DNA of 64,000 bases from Bacteroidota bacterium (GCA_020162035.1 JAIUNM010000004.1:158818-222817); one strand, 5' to 3'. Numbered from the stretch's first letter, positions 52,158-61,679 are shown. The notes: generated by a model from the letters alone, not told the origin. Numbers and translations are program-made.

Positions 52158-52415
52158 TTTAAAATATATTTATATAAATATAAACAAAAAAAGCTAAATT
52201 AATTTAAATGCTTTTCTTTTTCAGCAAGGCTAATAGTGAATTGAAACAATCGATGGAATCGCGAACAAATTTAACAAACATTTAGAGTTAATATTAGATT
52301 TTATAGAAGATTTGGTAATTTTACATAAAACAATACTATAAAATTGACTCTTTAGTAATTGGTATAACTTATTTAATAGGTGTTTTTATTTTTACTATAA
52401 TTTTTTGCAGTTAGA
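52158..52415. other. Non-coding gap between the core region and the nor module
   Basis: 258 bp without a convincing gene. On the plus strand two short overlapping frames are seen: one from ATG 52208 (25 codons) and one through LELILDFIEDLVILHKTIL (about 52270-52340), which together look like a frameshifted protein remnant, but too short to identify. No promoter of the consensus type. Confidence 0.35.
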
Positions 52416-52655
52416 TTATAGGATAATTATGACTAAAACTAAAAATCCTATTAACCCAATGAGACTTAATTTCCAGAACAAATGAGCATTTTTTAAGTCC
52501 ATAAAAAAAAATGCAATCAATATTATTTTCACAAAAGACACTAAAAATATAATGTTGTTTTTAAGTGAAAAAGCTATGTTACTATTATATATTATGACTG
52601 TAATTAGGGTTAAAAATACTAATGTTCCTAATACTATTTTTAATTCATTTTTCAT
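52416..52655 (-). CDS. NorF-like / cytochrome c oxidase subunit IV-type protein
   Basis: 79 residues, three membrane helices. The last two with FVKIILIAFFFMDLKNAHLF match the prokaryotic COX4 family (COX4_pro), whose members next to norE are called NorF. Such subunits help assemble or stabilise the heme-copper enzyme. Overlaps the upstream norE-like gene by 11 bp. Last gene of the module. Confidence 0.78.
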   Translation of the reverse strand: MKNELKIVLGTLVFLTLITVIIYNSNIAFSLKNNIIFLVSFVKIILIAFFFMDLKNAHLFWKLSLIGLIGFLVLVIIIL

Positions 52656-53232
52656 TATAGCTGAACAAGTATAATAACGGGAATATTAATAGCCAAATTA
52701 GATCACACATGTGCCAAAAAGCTGCTGATGCCTCTATATCATAAATTGAAATAGATTGTGGCTTGTTTATATATTTGAAATAAACTGTAACTAAAATCAC
52801 TAACCCAACAATAACATGTATTAAATGAAATGCAGTGAGCATCCAGTAGAAAGTAAAAAAAGTATTAGTATCAATTAATAAATTATCATTGATCTTATAA
52901 TAATATTCTATACATTTTAGAACAATAAATAAACTCCCAAAAAACACGGTTAATTTTATTGAAAACGAAAATTTAAATAAATTACTTTCTTTATAATAGT
53001 TTACAGCTTTTGCTATGCAATATCCACTAATTATTAATACTAAGGTATTACATGAACCTATACGTATATTTAATAGTAATCTCGATTCGTGAAAAATATT
53101 TAGTTCATTATGAGATGAAATTAAAAAAGTAATAATTGCCATTCCAAAAGTCAGTAGTTCTATGAGAATTATAATCCATATCAAAATACCTCCTGGAGGA
53201 TAATAGATATTTGATTTTAAACTTTTATTCAT
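52645..53232 (-). CDS. NorE-like heme-copper oxidase subunit III
   Basis: 195 residues with five membrane helices and the subunit III signature SIYDIEASAAFWHMCDLIWL then LIFPLLYLF at the C-terminus; the opening YYPPGGILIWIIILIELLTF is also family-typical. In denitrifiers norE sits by the nor genes and raises NO-reductase activity without being essential. Here it lies after the SulP-carbonic anhydrase gene in the same direction. Confidence 0.85.
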   Translation of the reverse strand: MNKSLKSNIYYPPGGILIWIIILIELLTFGMAIITFLISSHNELNIFHESRLLLNIRIGSCNTLVLIISGYCIAKAVNYYKESNLFKFSFSIKLTVFFGSLFIVLKCIEYYYKINDNLLIDTNTFFTFYWMLTAFHLIHVIVGLVILVTVYFKYINKPQSISIYDIEASAAFWHMCDLIWLLIFPLLYLFSYNEK

Positions 53233-53301
53233 TACTTATTACACTTAGTTTTATATTCATAAAGTGATATTTTTTGAAAGATTTCACAATGGAATAAATT
53301 G

Positions 53302-55461
53302 TTAATCAAAAAAACTCACTTTGCCCGTCTCAATATTATAAAATCCACCAATTATTTTCACTTTTTTTAGGTGTTCAAGTTCATAAATTATGTTACTTTC
53401 CTCTCTTATTCGTTCCATATTTAACCTAACATTAAGCTCTGATACTTTATTTACAAATGCCAAATTGGATCCGTTTCTATTTTCTATAATTGTTTTTTCA
53501 TTTAAAATTGCAGGTTTTACTTTATTTAGCAACCCTGTTAAATTACCTAGTTTTACATGATTACATGCCCCTATAATTGCCCCACATTTGGAATGACCAA
53601 GTACTACAATTAATTTAACTCCAGATAATTTTGTTGCAAACTCCATACTACCTAAAATATCTTTGTTTAAAACATTACCTGCAACACGAACGCTAAAAAT
53701 ATCCCCAAAACCTAAATCAAAAATATGCTCAGTCGTTGTTCTACTATCAATACAACTTAATACAATTGCAAAGGGATTTTGACCAAAAGATGTCGCATTT
53801 ACTTGATGATTTAAATATTTTTCAGATGGGCTTCCTTTTACGAACCGTTCATTTCCTTTTTTTAGAATATCTAAAACTTCACTAGGAGTCATTTTTTCTT
53901 GTGCAACTTTATCTAACACATCAACAAATTGTATGTAATCTTCTAATTCGTAATGTTTTTTTAATCCAATAATATTTAGTTTTATTTTTTTATCTTTTGA
54001 TATTATGTTTTTAAAATTTGTTATAATTTCTAAAATATCATCATCAATAAAATCAGCGTGAGAAGCATCTATAACTACTTTAGTATTTTTAGGAATGCTC
54101 CACAAAGTTTCTTTAATAGATGCTTTATTTAAAAATGAAACTTGATTAGGTAGTTCTATTCTAATAATTTCATTATTATGCAACGATTGCTTTTGTATTA
54201 CAAACGGGTTTTTAAAATTACTTTTTAGAATATAAAAAACACTTACTCCTAATCCTATCAAAACTCCTATTAACAAGTCTGTAAATACAATTGCAAGTAT
54301 AGTTGTAATAAACGGAATAAACTGATTTAATCCTTTTTTATACATTTCTTTAAATAAAGAGAATTTTGTTAATTTATATCCTGTTAATATTAATATTGAA
54401 GCCAATGAGGCTAAAGGGATTAAATTTAATACAGGGCTTAAAACTAAAATACTTATAAGTAAAAAAAATCCATGTAATATAGTTGAAAGCTTTGATTTTG
54501 CCCCAGCATTTATATTTACTGATCCTCTTACAATTACAGATGTAATAGGTAACCCTCCTATTAATCCAGAGAATATGTTTCCTACACCTTGTGCAATTAA
54601 TTCTCTATTTGGAGAGGCTTGTCTTTTATGTGGATCAATATTTTCAACTGCTTCTAAATTTAATAATGTTTCTATTGACGCAACTATTGCAATGGTTAAA
54701 GCAACACCCCAAACTTGAAAAGTTCCAATATTGTTTAAATTAGGGAATATAATTAATGACCTTATATCAGTAAATTTTGGAATGTGTACATAATTCTCTA
54801 TGGAAATTGCTATTGATGGAACTGTTTTGTGAAAAATAGTGTTTAATACAACCCCAAATATTACAACAAATAATGAAGATGGAAAAAATTTTATTTTCTT
54901 TAATGGCGTTTTATCCCAGTACATCATAATTAAAATTGATGAAATAGATATAATTATTGCGCCCCAAGTAAAATAATTGAATATGCTTAATAATTCAGTA
55001 ATTGTATTTTTCCCATCTGTTTGGTAAAAGGAAAAATCACCTTGTGTATCTCTATCAAAACCAACAGCATGTGGTATTTGTTTTAATATTAAAATTATTC
55101 CAATTGCAGCTAACAAACCCTTAATAACATCTGAAGGTATATAATTTGCAATTATACCTCCTTTTATAATCCCAATGGTTAACTGAATTACGCCTGCTAA
55201 TACAACAGATAAAAGAAAAGTTTCGAAACTACCCAATTGTGATATAGCTGACAATACCACTGCTGCCAATCCAGCTGCCGGGCCACTTACACTAGTATGT
55301 GATTCACTTACAATTCCAACTACTATTCCTCCAATGATCCCTGATAAAATCCCTGATAGTAAAGGTGAACCACTTGCTAAAGCCACCCCCAAACACAAGG
55401 GAAGTGCGACTAAAAACACCACCAAACTGGCTGGTAAATCTGATTTAATTTTTGACAACAT
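53302..55461 (-). CDS. SulP-family anion transporter fused to beta-carbonic anhydrase
   Basis: 719 residues from the ATG at 55461; 15 upstream codons lack transporter features. Residues 1 to about 400 are the SulP/SLC26 membrane domain (SDLPASLVVFLVALPLCLGV; HTSVSGPAAGLAAVVLSA). About 410-500 is a STAS-like region (KVVIDASHADFIDDDILEII). About 535-719 is a beta-carbonic anhydrase with zinc ligands Cys570 (SCIDSR, with Asp572) and His623/Cys626 (GHSKCGA). Such fusions are known in bacteria and are thought to move bicarbonate and interconvert it with CO2. Why it lies within the nor module is unclear. Confidence 0.93.
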   Translation of the reverse strand: MLSKIKSDLPASLVVFLVALPLCLGVALASGSPLLSGILSGIIGGIVVGIVSESHTSVSGPAAGLAAVVLSAISQLGSFETFLLSVVLAGVIQLTIGIIKGGIIANYIPSDVIKGLLAAIGIILILKQIPHAVGFDRDTQGDFSFYQTDGKNTITELLSIFNYFTWGAIIISISSILIMMYWDKTPLKKIKFFPSSLFVVIFGVVLNTIFHKTVPSIAISIENYVHIPKFTDIRSLIIFPNLNNIGTFQVWGVALTIAIVASIETLLNLEAVENIDPHKRQASPNRELIAQGVGNIFSGLIGGLPITSVIVRGSVNINAGAKSKLSTILHGFFLLISILVLSPVLNLIPLASLASILILTGYKLTKFSLFKEMYKKGLNQFIPFITTILAIVFTDLLIGVLIGLGVSVFYILKSNFKNPFVIQKQSLHNNEIIRIELPNQVSFLNKASIKETLWSIPKNTKVVIDASHADFIDDDILEIITNFKNIISKDKKIKLNIIGLKKHYELEDYIQFVDVLDKVAQEKMTPSEVLDILKKGNERFVKGSPSEKYLNHQVNATSFGQNPFAIVLSCIDSRTTTEHIFDLGFGDIFSVRVAGNVLNKDILGSMEFATKLSGVKLIVVLGHSKCGAIIGACNHVKLGNLTGLLNKVKPAILNEKTIIENRNGSNLAFVNKVSELNVRLNMERIREESNIIYELEHLKKVKIIGGFYNIETGKVSFFD

Positions 55462-55506
55462 AAAATTTAATTTTAGAATTAGTACTGAGTTATTTAATAT
55501 TACCAA

Positions 55507-55711
55507 TATCTTAAGATAAATTAATTTTTTTTATTTTATAAACTTTTTGCATTTTTATACTGTTTATAGTTATAAATTATAGATGGCTGGTTTGTTAAAC
55601 TTGTTACATAAAATATTATCGTTACAAAAAATAAATGTTTAAATAAACAAGTTTTATTCCCTTGGTTTATTTAACATTTGATATGCATATTTTTTAAATA
55701 ATTAAAATTTG
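55507..55711. other. Non-coding spacer after the nor operon with a weak hairpin
   Basis: Within the 350-bp stretch between norD and the SulP gene, the half nearer SulP has no ORF. It holds one imperfect inverted repeat, AAATAAACAAG (55641-55651) with CTTGGTTTATTT (55661-55672, one bulge), followed on the minus strand by an A/T tract; this may be a weak terminator. I see no full promoter for SulP. The other half holds the small ORF at 55712-55852. Confidence 0.5.
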
Positions 55712-55852
55712 CTAAATAAACCAGTCTAATAATCGTTTTATATCACTTGTTCGTAGTTCTTGTAATAATTTATAAAACAAACCATTTTCCTGGAAATTTG
55801 TTTTTACAGAATGACGAACTGGTATATTGATATAAATTATTGTATCATTCAT
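55712..55852 (-). CDS. Small ORF (46 codons) coupled to norD, unknown function
   Basis: ATG at 55852 lies two bases after the norD stop (55855-55857); the frame ends at TAG 55712-55714. The predicted protein is MNDTIIYINIPVRHSVKTNF followed by QENGLFYKLLQELRTSDIKR and LLDWFI: soluble, basic, no signal or membrane helix. The close spacing suggests translational coupling. I do not recognise a family; it could also be the decayed end of a longer gene. Confidence 0.5.
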   Translation of the reverse strand: MNDTIIYINIPVRHSVKTNFQENGLFYKLLQELRTSDIKRLLDWFI

Positions 55853-55854
55853 TG

Positions 55855-57621
55855 TTATTGAAGTTTTATTTTCTCATATAACTTTACAATTGAATTTATT
55901 AGTTCGATAGGAGTAGTTAATATTTGATATTGATTTTGCCCAAACATTAAAGGCAAGTAATATTTTGCTTGAGATTCTATTGCTAGTGCGTAAGAATTTA
56001 TATTTTTTCGATTTAATTCGTTTAATGCTTGTTTTACATCATTAATACCATATTGTCCTTCGTATTTATCATAATCATTAGGTTTCCCATCAGATAAAAG
56101 AATAATCCATTTGTTTTTAGTTTCTCTATAATTTAGCCTTTCTCCTGCATGTCTCAAAGCGGTTCCAATACGAGTATAGCCTTCAGGTTCTAGCGCACCT
56201 ATTTTATATTTTGATTGTTCCCATTTTTCATCAAAATCTTTTATTGTTATATAGTTTGAATAATTTCTTGTTTTTGAATAAAACGCATCAATAGAAAAAT
56301 CAACATTATATTCATTTAGTATTTCACCAAATAATATGGAAACCTCTTTTTCTACTTCTATTACTCTATTATTTGCGGCATACCCATCGCTCGATAAACT
56401 TGTGTCTAATAGTAATAATATAGATAGGTCTTTTTCTTTTTTTCTTGAGGATATATATATGTTTTCTGAGGCAGTAAGTTTTGATTTTATCTCTACATAC
56501 ATATCTGTTACGCAATCAATATCTAGTTCGTTTCCTTGATTTTGTTTTTTTTGTTGTAACCTTTTATTATTCACATTTGCCAACATTTTTCTTAACTGCA
56601 CCAATGTGATTTTGTTTTTTTCTATTGTTTTTTTATAGTATCCTGAATCTTGTTTTAATAATGTTTTTGGGTATAATTTGCAGAAATTTATTTTATAAGA
56701 ATTTTTTTTATAATCCCATTCATTATATTTTAAATGAAATCCTTTTTCATCTACTTCTGAGCTTTCAGATATTGTTGTATTTTCTGTAAATTCAGCTTGG
56801 TATACTGAATGTGCCGTGTCATCAACTCTTACAGTATACTTCATGCTTAACTCTTCTAATGCGTCTTGGTGATCTTGTAGCTCATCACTCCCATCAAAAT
56901 CTCTCCAGTTCCCATTAAATTCATCTGCTGTTTCTACTTTTTCAAAATTATGTGTCATTACATAATCTTGTTGTTGTTTTTTATCTACTATTTTTGTTTT
57001 TATTTCTTCTACAGCATTTGCTTTTAATATTGTTGAAATTTTATCCTTGTTTGCTTTTTTTGTTTTATCATCTATATTCTCTACGTTATTTTCTATTTTA
57101 TCAATTTCATTTATCATCCATTTCCCATACAACAACGATAAATCTTGTTTTTCTTTTTTCGTTTCTTTTTGTATTAGTTGCTGTTTTATCTGAGTATATA
57201 TTTGTTCTGTGTTTGGATATTCTTTAAATAATTCAGGTAATATAATCTTTGAACTTTCATGTGCTTTTTGCAACGATTCTTCTGCAGGACATTCAACTTT
57301 ATTAAACCAGTTTAAGTTTAATTTTTGTTGTATGCTTAAGTATAATACTCTAAAAAAATAAAAAGATCTATTATTTTCTTTTGTTTCTAATTCTGAAAAT
57401 GATATTGGTAAGAAGTAATTATTATTTTTATAGCCACCTTCTTTTTCTGCTGGATAAATATTTATTACCCTTCCAGTTACTGCCCTTGCTATTAACGTTA
57501 GTTGTGGTTTAATATCATTTAAATATACAGTCCGATTAAATATTAAAGAATCTGTTTTTTTATTATTCTTAAAATATTTAACTATTTTTCCGTATATATA
57601 TTCATCTAATTCTAATCCCAT
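55855..57621 (-). CDS. norD: NorD, VWA-domain nitric oxide reductase activation protein
   Basis: 588 residues. The C-terminal ~200 residues form a von Willebrand A domain with the MIDAS motif DTSLSS (in LSILLLLDTSLSSDGYAANN) and ILLSDGKPNDYDKYEGQYGI. The N-terminal part is long and charged, with many Lys/Glu, as in NorD/CbbO relatives. NorD works with the ATPase NorQ to insert or activate the metal centre of NorB. Six bases from norQ. Confidence 0.92.
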   Translation of the reverse strand: MGLELDEYIYGKIVKYFKNNKKTDSLIFNRTVYLNDIKPQLTLIARAVTGRVINIYPAEKEGGYKNNNYFLPISFSELETKENNRSFYFFRVLYLSIQQKLNLNWFNKVECPAEESLQKAHESSKIILPELFKEYPNTEQIYTQIKQQLIQKETKKEKQDLSLLYGKWMINEIDKIENNVENIDDKTKKANKDKISTILKANAVEEIKTKIVDKKQQQDYVMTHNFEKVETADEFNGNWRDFDGSDELQDHQDALEELSMKYTVRVDDTAHSVYQAEFTENTTISESSEVDEKGFHLKYNEWDYKKNSYKINFCKLYPKTLLKQDSGYYKKTIEKNKITLVQLRKMLANVNNKRLQQKKQNQGNELDIDCVTDMYVEIKSKLTASENIYISSRKKEKDLSILLLLDTSLSSDGYAANNRVIEVEKEVSILFGEILNEYNVDFSIDAFYSKTRNYSNYITIKDFDEKWEQSKYKIGALEPEGYTRIGTALRHAGERLNYRETKNKWIILLSDGKPNDYDKYEGQYGINDVKQALNELNRKNINSYALAIESQAKYYLPLMFGQNQYQILTTPIELINSIVKLYEKIKLQ

Positions 57622-57627
57622 GATATA

Positions 57628-58407
57628 CTATATCATTAAATTACATAAGTCTTTTAGAGCTTCTAATGTTTGAGGTTCATCTGTTAACGGTTCAATTATA
57701 GCAACGTGAGTAGATAACCTTTTTGGTAATCCACTTTTTATTAGTTTTGCTGCGTCAACTAATAATCGTGTTGATACAGTTTCTGTTAATCCTAGTTCTG
57801 TTAGATTTCTTATTTTGTTTCCTATTGCAACCAACTGTTTCGCTGTTTCTAATTCCACACTTGTTTCGTTAATTAAAATTTCAGTTTCAATTTTTGCAAC
57901 TGGATAATTAAATGTTAGTGCAATAAATCTTTGTTTTGTTGACGGTTTTAATTCTTTAAATCCTTTTTGATAACCTGGATTGTAAGAAGCAACTAACATA
58001 AAATCTTCATGTGCCTTTATTGTTATTCCTAACTTGTCAATATATAGTTCTCTTCTATGATCTGTTAAAGAATGTATTGCTACAATTACATCCGGCCTTG
58101 CTTCTGCAATTTCATCTAAATATAAGATTGCCCCTTCTTTTACTGCTACTGTTAATGGCCCATCTATCCAAATAGTTTCTGCTCCTTTTATAATATATCT
58201 GCCTATTAAATCAGTTGAAGATGTTTCTTCATGACAGCTTATAGTAATTAATTTTTTTTCAAGATTATGACTCATATATTCTATAAATCTTGATTTACCT
58301 GTTCCTGTTGGTCCTTTAATTAAAATTGGAATTTTATTTTTGAATGAATGAGTAAATACTTCCGATTCTTTATCTATTAAATGGTAGTATGGAATATATT
58401 TCGACAT
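57628..58407 (-). CDS. norQ: NorQ/CbbQ-type MoxR AAA+ ATPase
   Basis: 259 residues. Walker A GPTGTGKS at 32-39, Walker B AILYLDEIAEARPDVIVAIH, sensor region FMLVASYNPGYQKGFKELKP, and the C-terminal NorQ/CbbQ box ending with LTDEPQTLEALKDLCNLMI. It acts as a chaperone ATPase on the NO reductase together with NorD. The gap to norB contains a perfect 34-bp palindrome. Confidence 0.94.
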   Translation of the reverse strand: MSKYIPYYHLIDKESEVFTHSFKNKIPILIKGPTGTGKSRFIEYMSHNLEKKLITISCHEETSSTDLIGRYIIKGAETIWIDGPLTVAVKEGAILYLDEIAEARPDVIVAIHSLTDHRRELYIDKLGITIKAHEDFMLVASYNPGYQKGFKELKPSTKQRFIALTFNYPVAKIETEILINETSVELETAKQLVAIGNKIRNLTELGLTETVSTRLLVDAAKLIKSGLPKRLSTHVAIIEPLTDEPQTLEALKDLCNLMI

Positions 58408-58420
58408 AATATTATTTTAA

Positions 58421-58454
58421 ATGCCAATGTTTATTTTAAAATAAACATTGGCAT
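58421..58454. repeat. Perfect 34-bp palindrome between norB and norQ
   Basis: 17 bases (58421-58437) are followed directly by their exact reverse complement (58438-58454), core GCCAATGTTTATTTT. In RNA it folds to a ~15-bp hairpin. It lies 9 bp past the norB stop and 13 bp before the norQ start, with a few Ts or As around but no strong T-run. Confidence 0.92.
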
Positions 58455-58463
58455 CGTTATTAT

Positions 58464-59807
58464 TTATTGTTTTGATTCTATTTCTAATGCTTCATCATTA
58501 GTTTTCCCATGTTTAATAAATTCATATATATACAAAGTTATTCCTGTTGCAAATAATGTTGCGCAAAGAATTAGCACTACAAAATGGATACTTATTTCAT
58601 TTTGAACATCCATAAAATCCATTTTCATTTTTCTTTCCATATATACTTGTGCTACACCCGCTACACCAAATGCAACGGTCATTCCTATCATTCCAATGTT
58701 TGATAGCCAAAATGCCATTCGACCTTGACCACTATCATATCTTTTTCTTCCAGTTAAATTTGGTAATGCATAGCTAATAATTGCTAATACAATCATTGCA
58801 TACGCTCCCCAAAAAGCTAAATGCCCATGCATAGCAGTTACTAGTGTACCATGCGTATAAATGTTTGTTTGAGGTAAAGTGTGTGCAAAACCTAGTAATC
58901 CTGCTCCAATAAATGAAACGATAGAAGCGCCTATTGTCCAGTATAGTGCTAGTTTATTTGGATGATTTTTTTCTCCTTTTCTATACATATTTACTGCAAA
59001 AAGTGCCATTGCTAAAAATGCTAATGGTTCTAATGCAGAAAATATTCCCCCAATAACTAACCATATTTTATTTACTCCGATAAAATAATAGTGATGCCCT
59101 GTACCTAATATTCCAGATAAAAAGGTTAGACCTACAATTACATACAACCATTTTTCAATCACCTCTCTGTCAACTCCTGTTAATTTAATTAATAAGAAAG
59201 ATAAAATACCGCCCATAATTAATTCCCATACTCCTTCTACCCATAAATGAACAACCCACCATCTAAAAAACGAATCCGTTACTTGACTGTCAAACCAAAT
59301 CATACCTGGCAAATACAATAATGCGGCAAATAACAAACCCATTGTTAGTACCACAGATGTTGTTGTTTTTCGTTTTCCTTTCCATAATGTTGCTAGTATT
59401 AAACCTAGAAATAGTAATACATTCACAACTACTAAGAAGTCTAGCTCTCTTGGGATTTCTAAAAATTTCCTTCCTTCCCAGTAATTAAAATGATACCCTA
59501 CAATTGCAATTACACCTACTACAGCTAAAGATATTAATTGTACATATGCTAGTTTTACATTTACTAATTCTTGTTGAGCTTCTTCAGGTATTATGTAGTA
59601 TGCTGCGCCCATAAAACCAGTTAATAGCCAAACTACTAATAAATTTGTGTGCACAGCACGAGCTGTATTAAACGGTATAAAATCATGTAGACCGTCCCAT
59701 CCAATTCTTGCAAAACCCATTATAAAACCATATACAATTTGTAAGGTTAATAACAGCATACATAGTCCAAAAAACCAGTATGCAACTTTTTGTGATTTAT
59801 ATTTCAT
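58464..59807 (-). CDS. norB: Nitric oxide reductase subunit B (cNOR type)
   Basis: 447 residues, twelve membrane helices, the length of the short, cytochrome c-dependent type. Heme and Fe-B ligands are visible: RAVHTNLLVVWLL (first low-spin heme His), WWVVHLWVEGVWELIMGG, LGTGHHYYFIGV (His pair), FSALEPLAFLAMALF (NOR-type Glu), and ALVTAMHGHLAFWGAYAM-like segment (TAMHGHLAFWGAYA) with the other His. It reduces two NO to N2O with electrons from NorC. Ten bases after norC. Confidence 0.96.
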   Translation of the reverse strand: MKYKSQKVAYWFFGLCMLLLTLQIVYGFIMGFARIGWDGLHDFIPFNTARAVHTNLLVVWLLTGFMGAAYYIIPEEAQQELVNVKLAYVQLISLAVVGVIAIVGYHFNYWEGRKFLEIPRELDFLVVVNVLLFLGLILATLWKGKRKTTTSVVLTMGLLFAALLYLPGMIWFDSQVTDSFFRWWVVHLWVEGVWELIMGGILSFLLIKLTGVDREVIEKWLYVIVGLTFLSGILGTGHHYYFIGVNKIWLVIGGIFSALEPLAFLAMALFAVNMYRKGEKNHPNKLALYWTIGASIVSFIGAGLLGFAHTLPQTNIYTHGTLVTAMHGHLAFWGAYAMIVLAIISYALPNLTGRKRYDSGQGRMAFWLSNIGMIGMTVAFGVAGVAQVYMERKMKMDFMDVQNEISIHFVVLILCATLFATGITLYIYEFIKHGKTNDEALEIESKQ

Positions 59808-59818
59808 AATATTTATTT

Positions 59819-60253
59819 TTATTTGTTAGTTTTTGAAAGTGGAGATACTACTTTGTCGAATCCATTTAAATCTATTTCACCAATCCATTTAAAATATGCT
59901 ACAACTGCACTTGCGTCTTCATCACTCATTTTATAGCATACCATTTTTCTACCCTTTGGAGCCCACGGAACTGGAGACATTAATACTGCCTTAATAAAAC
60001 CTTCTCCTCTTCGTTCATATACTTTGGTTAATTCTGGCGCATAATAAGCTCCTTCGCCTAATATTGTATGGCATCCCATGCAATTGTTTGTTTCCCATAT
60101 TTCCTTTCCTCTAATTACTTTTGAGTCAATTTTTTGATGATTTGTTTGATCGTTTTTAGGACTGAATGAATACACTGTTAATCCTATAAAGATTAAAAAT
60201 GTAACAGCAGTCCCTCCTAAAAAAAACGCTCTGGCTTGTGATTTTGAAAGCAT
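59819..60253 (-). CDS. norC: Nitric oxide reductase subunit C (cytochrome c)
   Basis: 144 residues: one N-terminal membrane anchor (about 9-29) and a c-type heme domain with CMGCH (Cys58, Cys61, His62), followed by TILGEGAYYAPELTKVYERR and a Met-containing end KMVCYKMSDEDASAVVAYFK that supplies the sixth ligand. It receives electrons from periplasmic donors and passes them to NorB. Confidence 0.95.
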   Translation of the reverse strand: MLSKSQARAFFLGGTAVTFLIFIGLTVYSFSPKNDQTNHQKIDSKVIRGKEIWETNNCMGCHTILGEGAYYAPELTKVYERRGEGFIKAVLMSPVPWAPKGRKMVCYKMSDEDASAVVAYFKWIGEIDLNGFDKVVSPLSKTNK

Positions 60254-60290
60254 AATGTTAGATTTTAGATTGTTATTATTTATTGTTTGG

Positions 60291-61619
60291 TTATTTATTT
60301 AAGAAAGTTGGTTTAAACGTTACCATGATATAAGCCCAATTGCTTATTAAATTTGTTCTGCCATCACCCTTATAATCTTTTACATTTTTTATAGTTGCAA
60401 TTGTGTTAGAAGTTAAGTAGTGAGAATATCCACCGGTAACCGCAACTCCACCTGGCAATGTATATACTAATGTGAAATCAATTTCACTTCCTAAATTGCT
60501 ATCTAAAGCTTTATACTGTCCTGTTTTAGCTAATTCCTTTGTATCAAGCGCATTTGCCGCAGCCATAAATTGATGGAAATCAAGACTAACATTCCATGCT
60601 TTTTGTTTATAATTTAATCGTAGGATAATATCTTGCAAGCCTACATTATTAAAATGACCTGATACATAATAATAATCCATATACCCATTAAACTTATGGT
60701 TTGTACCAAATACAGGATTAAACGCTCGGTTAATATTATTATACGCTCTACTTGTGTCTGTTTTACTTTGTCCTGAAATATATTCATATCCCAATCCAAT
60801 TGTAAATTTTTCTTTAATTGTGTAAGCTAAATCAATTCCTCCTAATAATGCATTTACTTTTTTTGGTTTACCCTCTGTGGTTGTTGTAATATCGTCGCCA
60901 TTTTGGTAATAAAAATTTAATCCTACAAAAAATGGTTTTGTTTTATATTCTATTCTAGTTCCTGCGGTTGTTATATATCTTGTGCTATTAATTCCTATTG
61001 GAGATTGTTGTCCAACATTTAATCCTAATAAACTTACTTTAATATTTTTTATTTGTTTATTTAGCCACAAGTATTGCATTTCTTTATAGCTACTTGCAGT
61101 AGTATAACTATTTGCAGTATTATTTATTTTATCTTGATTATATGCTACACCGCCATGTATTGCCCAAGTACTATCTGTATATTTCAATATAAATGCATCA
61201 TGGCTTCTTGCTTGTTGCGCCCATCCTACTGCTCCCATAATTCTTTCGTCATCATAACTCAACTCTTGTCTACCCATTTTCATTGATAACTTTTTTGTGA
61301 AAAAGTATTCTGCCCATCCTTCATGTAAACCATAAGTATTTGCATCGCTAGAGTTTAGTTGAGATTGGTTACCCCACACTCTTACATCTTGTAGAGTAAG
61401 ACCTATTTTTATTTTTTCACTTTTGTATCCGAAGTTTAATCGTGTTCTTTGCTGAATAAATTGTGATGATTTTTGTAACGTGTCTATCGGAGAAGCGTAT
61501 CCATGTCTATATTCAAATCTAGGTCTAATCTCACCAGATATTGTTAATTGGGCTTTTGTATTAAAAACAGCTAATGCTGATAAAACTGTTAGCATAACAC
61601 TTTTAAGTTTTGTTTTCAT
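60291..61619 (-). CDS. Alginate-export-like outer-membrane porin
   Basis: 442 residues from the ATG at 61619; 15 codons further upstream are open but the signal peptide MKTKLKSVMLTVLSALAVFN starts here. The mature protein is a beta-barrel: ISGEIRPRFEYRHGYASPID, RTRLNFGYKSEKIKIGLTLQ, HEGWAEYFFTKKLSMKMGRQ, ending in FKPTFLN. This matches the AlgE-like porins (DUF1302/alginate_exp) commonly found near denitrification genes, perhaps for nitrite or nitrate passage, which is inference. It starts the stretch leading to norC. Confidence 0.85.
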   Translation of the reverse strand: MKTKLKSVMLTVLSALAVFNTKAQLTISGEIRPRFEYRHGYASPIDTLQKSSQFIQQRTRLNFGYKSEKIKIGLTLQDVRVWGNQSQLNSSDANTYGLHEGWAEYFFTKKLSMKMGRQELSYDDERIMGAVGWAQQARSHDAFILKYTDSTWAIHGGVAYNQDKINNTANSYTTASSYKEMQYLWLNKQIKNIKVSLLGLNVGQQSPIGINSTRYITTAGTRIEYKTKPFFVGLNFYYQNGDDITTTTEGKPKKVNALLGGIDLAYTIKEKFTIGLGYEYISGQSKTDTSRAYNNINRAFNPVFGTNHKFNGYMDYYYVSGHFNNVGLQDIILRLNYKQKAWNVSLDFHQFMAAANALDTKELAKTGQYKALDSNLGSEIDFTLVYTLPGGVAVTGGYSHYLTSNTIATIKNVKDYKGDGRTNLISNWAYIMVTFKPTFLNK

Positions 61620-61679
61620 AAGTGTAGTTTTTGGTATTGGATAAATTGATTTTTTTTTAACCAAGTGATAAAGTAAAAA

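Noticed and set aside
55507..55711. FNR/CRP-type operator in the nor module spacer
   Set aside because: Two GTTAC-containing segments near 55,600 are direct, not inverted, repeats; no TTGAN6TCAA-like site was found.
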